A stretch of 64,000 nt of DNA from Branchipolynoe longqiensis. Its lineage: Eukaryota > Annelida > Polychaeta > Phyllodocida > Polynoidae. Numbering within the stretch: position 1 is the first letter of the stretch; each line of letters starts with the position of its first letter. The stretch lies in NCBI GenBank assembly GCA_030323885.1, contig CM059188.1, positions 116,473,974 through 116,537,973 on the forward strand, in the 5' to 3' direction. A program made the position numbers and the translations under genes. Shown in pieces: positions 1-9,276 of this stretch. The notes below the pieces were generated by a model. That model was not told where the DNA came from, ran no database searches, and worked only from the letters and a program-made list of their open reading frames with translations.

Positions 1-2
1 TA

Positions 3-302
3 ATTATCCTGAAATTTTACAACGTGATGTGCAGATCTGAGGAGACGCTGTCCTCGATGTGGGTGGAAATAGACGCGGATCGAGGCTATTTCTGTCGACA
101 GCCGAACCTCAGGAATGTCAAGTTTGCCTTCACGAACTACGGAGTGTCGTACGGGGTGCAGGCCGCTGGGATATGGCCCGAGAAGGTAGCGAAGCTCAAC
201 ACCTTCTTCAGAAGTTACAAATCCAATGACGAATATGACATGAACGCCATAACTCACGTCATGGAGATGAACAGTGTGCTGCCTGGAGTACTTATCAAGT
301 AA
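3..302 (+). CDS. 3'-terminal coding exon of an unidentified gene (5' end outside window)
   Basis: The frame is open from the window edge (codons from position 3) to a TAA at 300-302, giving about 99 residues. The codon use and the mix of aromatic, charged and Cys residues look like real protein. Open sequence continues upstream of the first ATG (27-29), so this is the end of a longer protein rather than a small gene. Visible elements are FAFTNYGVSYGVQAAG in the middle and DEYDMNAITHVM near the C-terminus. I do not recognise the family with confidence. The pattern loosely recalls the C-terminal part of PI-PLC-X-like TIM-barrel proteins of molluscs, but that is a weak guess from memory. No acceptor site is visible before the window starts. 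The 3' UTR runs at once into a MITE copy that supplies an AATAAA. Confidence 0.6.
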   Translation: MILKFYNVMCRSEETLSSMWVEIDADRGYFCRQPNLRNVKFAFTNYGVSYGVQAAGIWPEKVAKLNTFFRSYKSNDEYDMNAITHVMEMNSVLPGVLIK

Positions 303-323
303 TCAACTGTGACGTGTGCGGTG

Positions 324-394
324 TCATTCTCAGAAACTGCAGCTACCGCATATTTGGTTTCCATGTTACATTGTTAATGATTTTGCATTCTTTA

Positions 395-427
<33 letters not shown>

Positions 428-946
428 GGTAGTAAGTCAAATAGTTATTGTTGACTGTGTATTAATTATGATAGCCATACTATGTATATTTAATCTATCC
501 CACAAAATGTATCCAGAATATGTTTATATGATTTTGGGCGAAAGTAAAAATATGAAAATTTGCATTTCGACACCATGCATCTACTCAAACGGTTTTTTTC
601 CAACTATTTTTCTTGTAAAAAGCAATTCTTTTTGGTTTGGCTGTAATCAATAAAAATCTTGGTTAAATTTGTTGTGTGTGTTACAATGATCAGATGATGT
701 TATGGATATGTGTTAAAATGATGTTATGGATGGATGCTGCGCAGTTAATTTTAACAGCTTTCTCAATCCTCAATCAAAATCAAAAAGTGAAAAAGAAAAA
801 ATGTAAACTCTGACACATGCAGAAAATGTAAACCTACATAGGAACATGGAATCTGCTATTGTTTGGAATACTTTATGCTAATATTTGGAATGTTTTCACT
901 TTTGGGTTTCCATGTGACAAAAGTGGTACACAGTTTCTGAGGATGA
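324..946 (+). repeat. MITE family 1, copy A (non-autonomous DNA transposon)
   Basis: Ends are inverted: TCATTCTCAGAAACTG at the left and the complementary CAGTTTCTGAGGATGA at the right. The whole body matches 13118-13658 in the opposite orientation, including a shared poly-G tract (about 407-424) and the segment AAGTCAAATAGTTATTGTTG. It starts about 20 bp after the stop codon of the upstream gene. No coding capacity is visible. Confidence 0.8.
649..654 (+). other. candidate poly(A) signal AATAAA inside MITE copy A
   Basis: This is the first AATAAA downstream of the stop codon at 302. It lies within the MITE, so the upstream gene may use a transposon-derived polyadenylation signal. This is inference from position only. 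Confidence 0.35.
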
Positions 947-1031
947 CTAACTACAATGGACATGTAGGCTCATTTCTAGGAGGATTCCCCTAGTCGATGA
1001 CAGAATGGGAGCCAAACCAGAACGATGCTAG

Positions 1032-1088
1032 ATTGTTTTGTTTGTTGTTTAACGTCCTAGAAACATCTAAGGTCATCAGGACGGTACA
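1032..1088 (-). repeat. SINE-A 3'-tail fragment
   Basis: This is the reverse complement of the SINE-A tail: CCTTAGATGTT, then AGGACGTTAAAC, then a CAAA-rich end. It is truncated and abuts a SINE-B copy. Confidence 0.7.
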
Positions 1089-1092
1089 GTGT

Positions 1093-1392
1093 TCTCTGTG
1101 GCGGAGTGGTTAGAGTGTCTCACTTTTTTCTAGGTCGTACTCCTAATCTGAATGTCGGTGGTTCGATTCCCCGTACCCCCATCTCTGCCAATTTGGATTT
1201 CCACTGCTGTGTATAACTTACAGTGACATCAAAGGCCAGTTGCTCTCATACCATGTCTATGTGGTGAGGGAGGTTAAAAATCCCTTGGGTCGGTAAAAGT
1301 GTAGGCTCGGGCTTTCTATCGACAAACTGTCTAATGGTGAAAACAAGCCTATTCAGGCTTATCCATGATAGGCAGTATAAATCTTCAACAAC
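1093..1392 (+). repeat. SINE-B copy (tRNA-derived SINE), full length
   Basis: The tRNA-like head carries an A-box-like GGCGGAGTGGTTAGAG and a B-box GGTTCGATTCC. The body has AAAGGCCAGTTGCTCTCATA and TCGACAAACTGTCTAATGG, and the end CTATCATGGATAAG-like is followed by an (ACA) tail. Other copies are at 35997-36305 and 49552-49770, both on the opposite strand. The tRNA-like head is the Pol III promoter of the SINE, not a functional tRNA gene. Confidence 0.8.
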
Positions 1393-2198
1393 AGTGCTGG
1401 AAGGTGTCCGTGAAATTACTCACCATGCCTACGAAGTACATCCAAGCTCACACTCACAATTTCAATGTAATTAATTATTTTGATTTCGTTTTTAAATGTA
1501 TGCTTTCATCGGACTATGCAACTTTAAATCGCGTGGACTTGGTGTCATCTTCACAGATCACTCGAAACATGCTTGTATTAGATTAGTGCATATTACAAAG
1601 TTTCTTGTTCATGGAGTTCTACCGGACTAAACGATAATTTTTGTTTACTGGTGTCTGTCCTTAAGGATAAAACGCGAAAGGTAAGGGCAATTATCAGTCT
1701 TGAATGGTATATTATCCAAGGTGTTAAAAGAAAAATATACTAAAACAATCTTTCCTAGATTTCATTCCCGTGTCATTTCCAGGGTCGGGAATGTTTGTAC
1801 AGACGTGTATTGGGTAAATAAAATGGTTTACCAATACCCCAAAAAAGGGGGGGGGGGGAAGCTGATCATGGTGTGATTAAAAGTATAGCTAAACTACTTT
1901 AAATATTGCGCTTAGAAAATGTCATGTCTACCTCGATGGTCAAAGTTTAAAATCGTCTGGATCGTTTACCTTGTATACTTTCTATTTATGGTTTACATGG
2001 ACTTTAACATGACCAAAAACAATTGTACTTATTCACAATTATGATGATCAAATATGACTAGTCATAATTCATTTAGCTTGAAGCAACCTATTTTCTAGTA
2101 GTTATTTATCTGTGGTCAACACTGGTCAAGCTGTGACTGTTAATGTCATTCATCCATAATGCCTGTCCTCGGTGATGTAGGCCAGGGAATATTACTTT
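1393..2198. other. non-coding spacer with one MITE end
   Basis: No gene is visible. A short segment near 1507-1530 (CATCGGACTATGCAACTTTAA) matches the end of MITE family 4. A G-run sits near 1848-1858. The rest is unremarkable AT-rich sequence. Confidence 0.5.
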
Positions 2199-2261
2199 TG
2201 TTTGTTTGTTTGTTTGTTTAACGACCCCCCAGTACAAAAGTAGACATTGGCTATTGGGGTG
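2199..2261 (-). repeat. SINE 3'-tail fragment
   Basis: A (TTTG)n tract is followed by TTTAACGACCCCC. On the minus strand this is a SINE-type end, GGTCGTTAAACAAACAAAC. Only the tail remains. Confidence 0.55.
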
Positions 2262-3046
2262 TGTGTGTGGGGGGGTATTACAGACTTGATAATTAGTGTA
2301 AACTATACTATCACTTAAAGTGAATTAAAAAGAAATTTGAGTATGCCTTATAATATATGAATCCAATCCTCCCTTTCCCTCTGTTCCATTCCCGACCCCC
2401 CCGCTACCCTTTACCTGTGTGCCAGCACAGAACTAATAATAATAGGTGTGGCCTATTCAGAGTTTAATAGTGACGGATAGACCAATCCCGACCTACAGGT
2501 TCTAGTAACCCCTTCTAAGTGTGTTCTTTAGGTAAGATACAGTGAATGGTCATGTAAGGAATAAATAGTTAAATTACATGACTAGATACCTAGCAATAGT
2601 ATAGTAGAACTAAATTACCAATGGCCTGCAATCAATCTATGAGAATATTTACGCCATCTAAATATATGAGTGCTAATTAGATATTTGCAGAGTAGTCCTA
2701 CATGCAGATCATGTGCCTGTCTTCTAAGCAGTTTAGAATGTACAAGTTTATTGGCTGACCAGAGATATTGCCATTATTTGTTTAATTAGTGGTTCAAAGA
2801 GGGTCATTAGATATATATTTCTTTTTAATGGGCCCGCTAGGTCACTATGTGTGAACATGAAAATGGTTGAGACTATTACCTATTGCCATTAATATTTACT
2901 GGTCACATTACAATTGTGTTCTTGTATTCTTTTATAATTTGGTGAACCTTCATCTGTAAGTGGTGCAGTCTGAAATAAAGAATTGAATCGATATTTGTTA
3001 AAGAACGATTATTAATCAAGTTTGTCTGTATATGTATTGATGCATA
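2262..3046. other. AT-rich spacer, nothing recognised
   Basis: There are no open frames of note, no repeat family that I see elsewhere in the window and no regulatory signature. Confidence 0.5.
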
Positions 3047-3316
3047 AAGCTAAGATTCCATATACGTGACATGCGAATTCGTATGCGGCAGCCATTTTCG
3101 GTTTTTCTTCCTCCAAATTTGTGAAGGAGTCACAGCTCCTGTTTATAGTGCAGCATTTGCATTCGCACCGATCGATCCATGGAGCGATCCACTTGCCGCA
3201 TTCGTATTTGCATTCGCAGTCACATAATTGACATCCCGACAAATGGAAGCATCACTGTGCATTTATATGCTTTTCCATTTTTTGTTGCATTCATATACCA
3301 CATATATGGAATCTTA
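3047..3316. repeat. MITE family 2 (M1), copy 1, interrupted at its right end by a Harbinger element
   Basis: The left end AAGCTAAGATTCCATATA is the inverse of the right end TATATGGAATCTTA. The remaining terminal bases (TTAGCTT) reappear at 7908-7914 after the Harbinger insertion. The interior is rich in GCATTCGCATTCG-type repeats. A second copy is at 41613-41919. Confidence 0.8.
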
Positions 3317-3581
3317 AGGCCCTGTCACATTACGGCGTATGGCAGGAGCGTATTGAAAACCTACGTAAGTCCTGCGGGTGCCGGCCTATGATGACCTTTG
3401 GTGACCTTTCGGGTGGGTTTGAGCATATGAGGAGCGTATGGGAGCGTGCTGTGACATTTTTTGACGGTTTTGATTGGCATGAGGAGCGTATGATTATTTT
3501 AGGAGCGTATGAGGAGCGTATGCGAAACCTATGCGCGACCTATGTTATCTCTCCGTGGTCCGCCGCCTGGTGGCTCCTGGG

Positions 3582-3589
3582 TATATATA
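3582..3589 (+). promoter_or_regulatory. TATA box of the Harbinger MADF/Myb-like gene
   Basis: TATATATA lies about 40 bp before an ATG in a strong Kozak context (GCCACCATG at 3618-3626). Confidence 0.65.
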
Positions 3590-3623
3590 GCCTGCAGCAA
3601 CAGGCTCCCCTCACTCTGCCACC

Positions 3624-5103
3624 ATGCCTGCTAAGAGGAACACCACTGCTGCTGCTGCTTCTGCTTCTGCTACTACTACTACTAGTACTACTGCTACTAC
3701 ACCAGCCTCCAGAGTTGCTGTAACTACATGAGGAGGACGAGGCAGAAAGAGGCAGACTTTACAATGCTCTCCATCACCAGCCTCTTCACCTGCCTCGCCA
3801 CCTCGCCACTCTCCACACTCTCCACACCACTCTCCAGAACACCACTCTCCAGAACACCACTATCCACTGGAGGAGCTGGAGATGGAAGTGGATAGGTCGA
3901 CGACGCAACGCTGGCGTCTCCGCTCCAGCTCGCCATCTCCTGCCTCTCAGGGCAGCTCATGGGCATCGTCCGCTGCCTCCGCCGCCAACACCGCATCCAA
4001 CGCCTCCACCAGCACCGGTGGCCTCTCCGCGTCAAAGAGACAGAGGGCCAAGAAGAGCGACTGTTCTCTGTCGGTCTTCAAGGAGGATCAAATGTTGGAC
4101 TTCCTCCAGGAGAACCCCATCACGTGGAACATGAAGCTCACGGATTACCGCCGCTCAGACAGAAAGGCCAAGATGTGGGAGGACCAGGCGACACTTCTGG
4201 GGACCACAACAGTCCATCTCCAGAAGTGGTTCAAGTCGCTCAGGGACACGAACACGTGGCTCCACAAGAAAAAAAGCGGGGACGGAGCCGCTGACCTGAC
4301 TGAGCGGGAGCAGTGGATCCTGCGCAAGTTCGGGTTCCTGCGGTCCGTCGTCCGTCACCGACCGGAGCCCTGCAGGAGTGTAAGTACATAATCTTTTATC
4401 GTTCTGACAAGTGCGGCCGTTAGTCTTCTCGTAAAACCGCTCGTATTCTAAGTTTGTTATGTTATGCTTTTGTTGTATTTATGTAAATATTCTAGTAATT
4501 TGTTAAATGTTATTTATTTCTTTGATGTTGAGTTGTTGTGTAGTTGTTCTTAAATCGAGATATAATCGTTAAAAATCCATGTTTGCATTTAACGTTAAAT
4601 ATTTTTGCTTTATATATTTTTGATTTACTGTTGACTTGTCGTGTCTTTTGTCGAAATATAGATTTGCGTTCATGTTACTTATGTTATTTTATGATTTTGT
4701 CTTGCAGTTGGCCGCTCCTGTCGCGGCTCCGCGGCTCGATGTCAGCCTGGACGATAATGTGGCGACCGATGTGGAGGTGGCGATGGACGAGGAGCTTCCA
4801 CCCACTCCCCCCGCTACATCCCAAGAGCGGGGAAAGGGGAGAGGGAAGCGATCTGCCCCCGGTGACGACAACCTCCTCGCTGCCATCCACAAGAGGTTCG
4901 ACGAGTCTGCTGACATCCTCAAGGTGATGCAGCCGCCTCCTCCACCGACGGTGACGAAGCGAGTGGCAAGGGAGAGAAGTGATTGTAAATATGTGTATAT
5001 ATGTAGTCTTAGTTTTTATTTATCTTTGTACATTTGTATGTATATATATTGTATGTTTATATATTGTTTGTACATTTATATGTCAAGATGTTTAAATAAA
5101 TAA
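3624..5103 (+). pseudogene. Harbinger-encoded MADF/Myb-SANT-like DNA-binding protein, two exons, in-frame stop
   Basis: In PIF/Harbinger elements this second protein binds the transposon ends and helps bring the transposase to DNA and into the nucleus. Exon 1 runs from ATG 3624 to 4379, ending in phase 0 before GTAAGT. Exon 2 starts at 4708 after TTGCAG and stays in frame. The Ala/Thr/Ser-rich N-terminus is broken by a TGA at 3729-3731. The same frame stays open beyond it, so a C-to-T change in a CGA codon is likely; an ATG at 3882 could restart. From about 4065 to 4379 the protein has a MADF-like pattern: FLQENPITWN, then HLQKWFKSLRD, then LTEREQWILRKFGFL. The 53439-53621 copy in the other Harbinger element matches the last third of this. 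The C-terminal part is Pro-rich and basic and then runs into AT-rich sequence, so the annotated stop (5101-5103) is uncertain. Confidence 0.75.
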
Positions 5104-5237
5104 ATTTACTGTCAATTTTAATTTTTGTGTCCATGTTCAGTAAAGGCATGCCATCATTTAATTTTTATATATTAAAGTACAATTAAAATTAAAATTAAAA
5201 CATAAATAAAAACTTTAAATTTAAAATATTTATAATA

Positions 5238-5655
5238 ATGTTTCTCCTTCCCCTTTCTCCCTTTCCTCCCTCTCTCTATCTCTCTTCCTCCTTCTATCTC
5301 TCTTCCTCCCTCTCTCTATCTCTCTTCCTCCCTCTCTATCTCTCTTCCTCCCTCTCTCTATCTCTCTTCCTCCCTCTCTATCTCTCTTCCTCCCTCTCTA
5401 TCTCTCTTCCTCCCTCCCTCCCTCTATCTCCTCCCTCCCTCTATCTCCTCTGTCCCTCTCTCCCTCCCTCCCTCTATCTCCTTCCTCCCTCCCTCCCTCT
5501 ATCTCCTCCCTCCCTCCCCCTCCCTCCCTCCCCCCATCTCCTCCCTCCCTCTATCTCCTCCCTCCCCCTCCCTCCCTCTATCTCCTCCCTCCCTCTATCT
5601 CCTCCCTCCCTCCTCCCTCCCTCTATCTCCTCCCTCCATCCCTCCCTCCCTCTAA
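5238..5655 (+). repeat. pyrimidine-rich microsatellite (CTCC/CTATCT)n inside the Harbinger element
   Basis: This is about 420 bp of CTCTATCTCTCTTCCTCC and CCTCC units on the + strand, with the purines all on the other strand. It lies in the intergenic part of the transposon, between the convergent gene ends. Confidence 0.9.
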
Positions 5656-6010
5656 CTCATCTCCCCCTTTCTGTCTCTGTGTCACTCTATTTTTCCCTGT
5701 GTTCTTAGTATGTATGTAAAAGATTAATTCATGTAAAAAGAGAGGAGATTCATTACAATTACATTAACTAGATGACTTTAAATTAGGGAGCGAAAGAACG
5801 TAAGAGACATGTAAAATTGTGTTTTCATATCTATAAAATGATATTGTTTATTTTACTAGACATATAAACATATTAGCATCTCATATAACAGGAGATATGT
5901 CACAACATCACAGACATGTAAAAAGCGATAACAGTACAGTGTCAAGAAAAGCACATAAGTTTGCAAAACAGTAGACAGACACAGCGCATACAGACTGATA
6001 AAATGTTTTG

Positions 6011-7290
6011 TTAGATCATCCTGTCTTGCCATGACAGTGCTCTGGCGGGTGAGACGACCCGGTCTTTAATTAGATTGCGCTGTTCCTTTCCTAGCTTGGA
6101 CGCGGTGTTGGGGTTATCAGGTAGAACGTTAATGTCAGGAAGGTTGTGGCCCTCTTGCCAACCTCCAGGCACAAAGTTGTTGTTGGCTGTCTCGCGACGA
6201 TCCAGCTGCATGTTCTGTAGCGCTGGATAGCCTCATGAGGTTGTGCAGAACAATGTACGCCTTGACGATGATCTTCACGTTGGAGGGGTGGTGCTGCAGT
6301 CATCAGCAGCACTTGGAAGCGGTTAGCTAGAATGCCAAAGGCATTCTCCACCACTCTCCAAGCTCGGGAAAGCCGGTAGTTGAAGAGTCGCTCGTCATTG
6401 GTCAAGCCCCTCTTGCCGTACGGCTTCATCATGGTCGGCCGCAGGGCAAAGGCGTCGTCACCGATCAGAAAATACGGCATATCCTTCTGGCCGTCGACGA
6501 GCGGTTCAGGGTTCGGAAAGCCGATGGTGCCACCTTCAGTGCCCGCCTTCACCTCGGAGGCGTTGTAAATCTGGGCATCGGATGCGGAGCCCAAACCGCC
6601 AATATCTGCCCAGATAAATTTGTAATCCGCATCTACAAGCGCCAACAGGACCACGGAGAAAAAGCCCTTGTAGTTGTAGTAGAGCGACCCACTCTTTGGT
6701 GGGCACCGGCAGGCGATGTGCTTCCCATCCAGAGCGCCACAGGTATGGGGGGAAGTTCCACCTCTCTGAAAAGAGGTCTGTGACGGCACGCCACCCTTCT
6801 GGAGTCGTCGGACACGTCATGACCTCGGCCATGTACTCATCGACGATGGCCTTACAGACTTCACGCACTATCAGCGACTGTGTGTTGTGGGGCACCCTCC
6901 ACCCGAACTTCATGGAGGAGTATTTTGTACCAGATGCCGCAGAGTAACTGCTATTTTCAGCGCCGGCTCGAGCGGCAACCTGAATGTGGTCCATTTTTGG
7001 GCGATCCTCGGTCCCACTCGTGCCACAATCTCATCAAACAACTGGGGAGGCAGCCGCATGAAGTTCACAAACGACGCGGTGTCCTCGACCATCAGCTTGT
7101 CGAACAAGCCAAACTGTGGCCGCCTCCCAATCCAGGGTCTGACCCACACTGATCGTCGCCGCCGCTCCCTCCTCCTTCGTCTCTTGATACGGGATGCCAG
7201 AAGAACCATGAGGTATAGAGCAAGCTCATGGTGATAAAGGGCAACTCTGTAGAAAAGCTGGAACTGTACTTGCAGTGCCTGGGCATCCAT
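6011..7290 (-). pseudogene. Harbinger DDE transposase (HARBI1-like), frameshifted
   Basis: The frame starts at ATG 7290 and ends at a TAA (6011-6013). It would encode a DDE endonuclease that cuts and joins the element at TWA targets. Catalytic motifs remain readable: the first Asp in GALDGKH, the second in LIGDDAF, and the Glu in VVENAFGIL. At least four frame breaks separate the conserved blocks. Near 6945 a 7-bp segment is missing from what was probably a direct repeat, since the copy at 50319 has LASG where this one jumps frame. Near 6746 a C run has six instead of five. Two more lie near 6298 and 6222. The N-terminus has an Arg-rich stretch (RRRRRERRRR) before the conserved region, a likely DNA-binding or nuclear signal. 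The element is therefore not autonomous. Confidence 0.85.
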
Positions 7291-7338
7291 CCTGTATGAG
7301 CAGCAGAGCAGGAATGACCGAAGAAGGCGTGTGTCGCC

Positions 7339-7346
7339 TTTATATA
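7339..7346 (-). promoter_or_regulatory. TATA box of the Harbinger transposase gene
   Basis: On the minus strand GTATATAAAG lies about 50 bp before ATG 7290. The other coding Harbinger copy has the same arrangement (50863-50870). Confidence 0.65.
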
Positions 7347-7391
7347 CCGAGACCATAGGTCGGGCATATGCCGCCATACGCTACTCATACG

Positions 7392-7860
7392 CTTTGCATA
7401 CGCTACTCATACACTCCCATACGCAATTCGAAGGTTCTGCGTATGCTGCATACGCCCGAGGTACGCCCGAGGTACGCCCGTGACGCAAGTTGAGCATACG
7501 AGTAGCGTACACTGGCATACCCCTAGCGTACGCCGGCGTACCCCCAGCTTATGAGGAGCGTATGAGTAGCGTATGAACCATACGCCCCCATAGGTCGAGA
7601 TTTTTTTAGCATGCACAACAAAATTTGGACGGATGGACGGGAGAAAGCGTGTGGCGGTGTACAGCGGCATAGGCTGGCATAAGCCGGCACATGACGGCGT
7701 ATGCGGAGCATATGCGTAGCATACGCGGAGCGTATGCGGAGCATACGCGGAGCGTATGCGGAGCATAGCGTACGCGGAGCATAGCGTACGCGGAGCATAG
7801 CGTTAGCGTAGTGTATGGCGGCGTACGACGGCGTATGCCGACGTATATGACGTAAAGCGC
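7392..7860. repeat. subterminal short repeats of the Harbinger element
   Basis: Many degenerate copies of GCGGAGCATAC/GCGTATGCGGAG occur in both orientations between the right end and the transposase promoter. Sparser copies (GGAGCGTATG) lie at the left end (3400-3535). Subterminal repeats are the usual binding sites of Harbinger proteins; binding is inferred here. Confidence 0.7.
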
Positions 7861-7910
7861 CTACGCTGCTGTACGCTCCCGCAAAAAACCCTAATGTGAC
7901 AGCCCCTTTA

Positions 7911-8510
7911 GCTTAAGAATGCATGCTAAAGTGGCACCGGTGGAAGTAGGCCGTACATTTCAAACATACTCCAACCTACCTAAATAATATTTGTGATCAT
8001 GTCTAAATGTACTACAAGTACGGGGGGGATTGGTTCCATGACAAAAGCTAAAAGAAACAAGCTTTAATCAGAGGTGTTACCGGAATCAGTTGTCACCTAT
8101 CACACCAAATTTCACATCTCCTGAATCACACATATCAGGTACGTGACTAAACAAAATTTAATTCATGTAATTGTATAGAGGGGGTGGAATGACGTTACGA
8201 GGCAACTTTCGGTGGCCATATTGGATTACATACAGAAGGCTTGCACCTGTCTACATTGTGCTTATTTACCTATTTGTTGGTTTAGTTGTCACTGTTTTGA
8301 GCAGTTTGGCCTCAGAAGTTGTTTTTAAAGTGCTGAAAGTAAACATATTGGATGTAAACTGCCCAGATGTTACTGCATCAGCATACATTCACAACAGGGC
8401 TAGGCAAAGGTGCTCGTAATCCAAGATGGCTGATTGCTGACCTCTGACCACTGAGTGATGACGTCACGTGCACTCCCTCTATTAGACCTGGTACCATTGG
8501 AAATATTGGT
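7911..8510. other. spacer, nothing recognised
   Basis: After the Harbinger target duplication the sequence is ordinary. A short frame at 8171-8419 with one hydrophobic stretch has no features of a real gene. Confidence 0.5.
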
Positions 8511-8870
8511 TTGTTTGAGTTTGATGTCCTAGCAATGTCTATGGTCATATCAGGATGGGTACCGACTCATGGCGACTTCATAGTGCTGCCCCACTGGGAG
8601 ACCAGTCTGCCAGCACCGTCCATGACCTGATATTCCACTGAGTCACATTATCCTGACACTGAGCCAACATGTCCTTGCCCTATCCTAATAATGCCGAGCG
8701 CCTGGCATTATTACTATAAACTCGGCATGAGTGTGCACTGGCTCAAGTCGGAACATGTCCTGATATGACCTTATCATCTTATGTTGCTACGACGTAACAC
8801 AACCAACAACACCGTCCAGATATGACCTTAGATGTTGATATGACGTAAAACAACAACACCAACAGTTGAT
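8511..8870. repeat. inverted pair of SINE-A 3' halves
   Basis: Positions 8511-8705 are the SINE-A body and tail on the minus strand. Positions 8710-8870 are the tail again on the plus strand, ending in a duplicated CCTTAGATGTT segment and an (AAC)n tail. Confidence 0.75.
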
Positions 8871-9193
8871 AACGTGTTGGTTGTTGTATAACTGAGTTAT
8901 ATAAGTTAATATTTAATCTTTATCAGAGGGAAAACACATAGTCTAGTACATAAATATTGAGATGTAATTTACAGTATTCAGGATGATGTTGATATGCTTT
9001 TAACTTTTATTTTTCTATTTATTATTTCTATGGTATAAGCAATGTATTTATGTCATTTTTAAATGCGGAGAGCACCTCATAAGTATTGTACTTCTGCTTT
9101 CTCCTTTTTCATGTGAAAGAAATACTGATATAAATACTTCCACCGATCAAGGTTGGCTGTGGTGGCGCCACCTTACGAAAAGACCAGAACGAA

Positions 9194-9202
9194 ACCGGAT
9201 GT
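9194..9202 (+). promoter_or_regulatory. ETS/GABP (NRF-2)-like site in the COX5A promoter
   Basis: ACCGGATGT lies 75 bp before the COX5A start codon. GABP/NRF-2 sites of the form CCGGAWGT are common in promoters of nuclear genes for respiratory subunits. Function is inferred from motif and place only. Confidence 0.45.
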
Positions 9203-9276
9203 GGCGCTATGCCTTATGGGAACTTTCGAACCCGGTCACTCGCCACCATCAAGGGCAAGTCAGTCACAGCTTCACC

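Larger units (their letters stand above)
3317..7907. mobile_element. PIF/Harbinger DNA transposon, complete by ends, genes decayed
   Basis: The terminal inverted repeats are AGGCCCTGTCACATTA at the left and, read on the opposite strand, AGGGGCTGTCACATTA at the right. A TTA target duplication flanks both ends (3314-3316 and 7908-7910), as is typical of PIF/Harbinger elements. The 4.59-kb interior holds the two divergent genes expected of this superfamily: a MADF/Myb-like protein rightward (3624) and a DDE transposase leftward (7290). Both sit behind TATA boxes and both carry disabling lesions. Both ends contain short repeats built on GAGCGTATG. Confidence 0.92.

Noticed and set aside
8171..8419. 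82-codon frame with a hydrophobic segment, possible small membrane protein
   Set aside because: No promoter, no Kozak strength and no family resemblance; composition fits chance.
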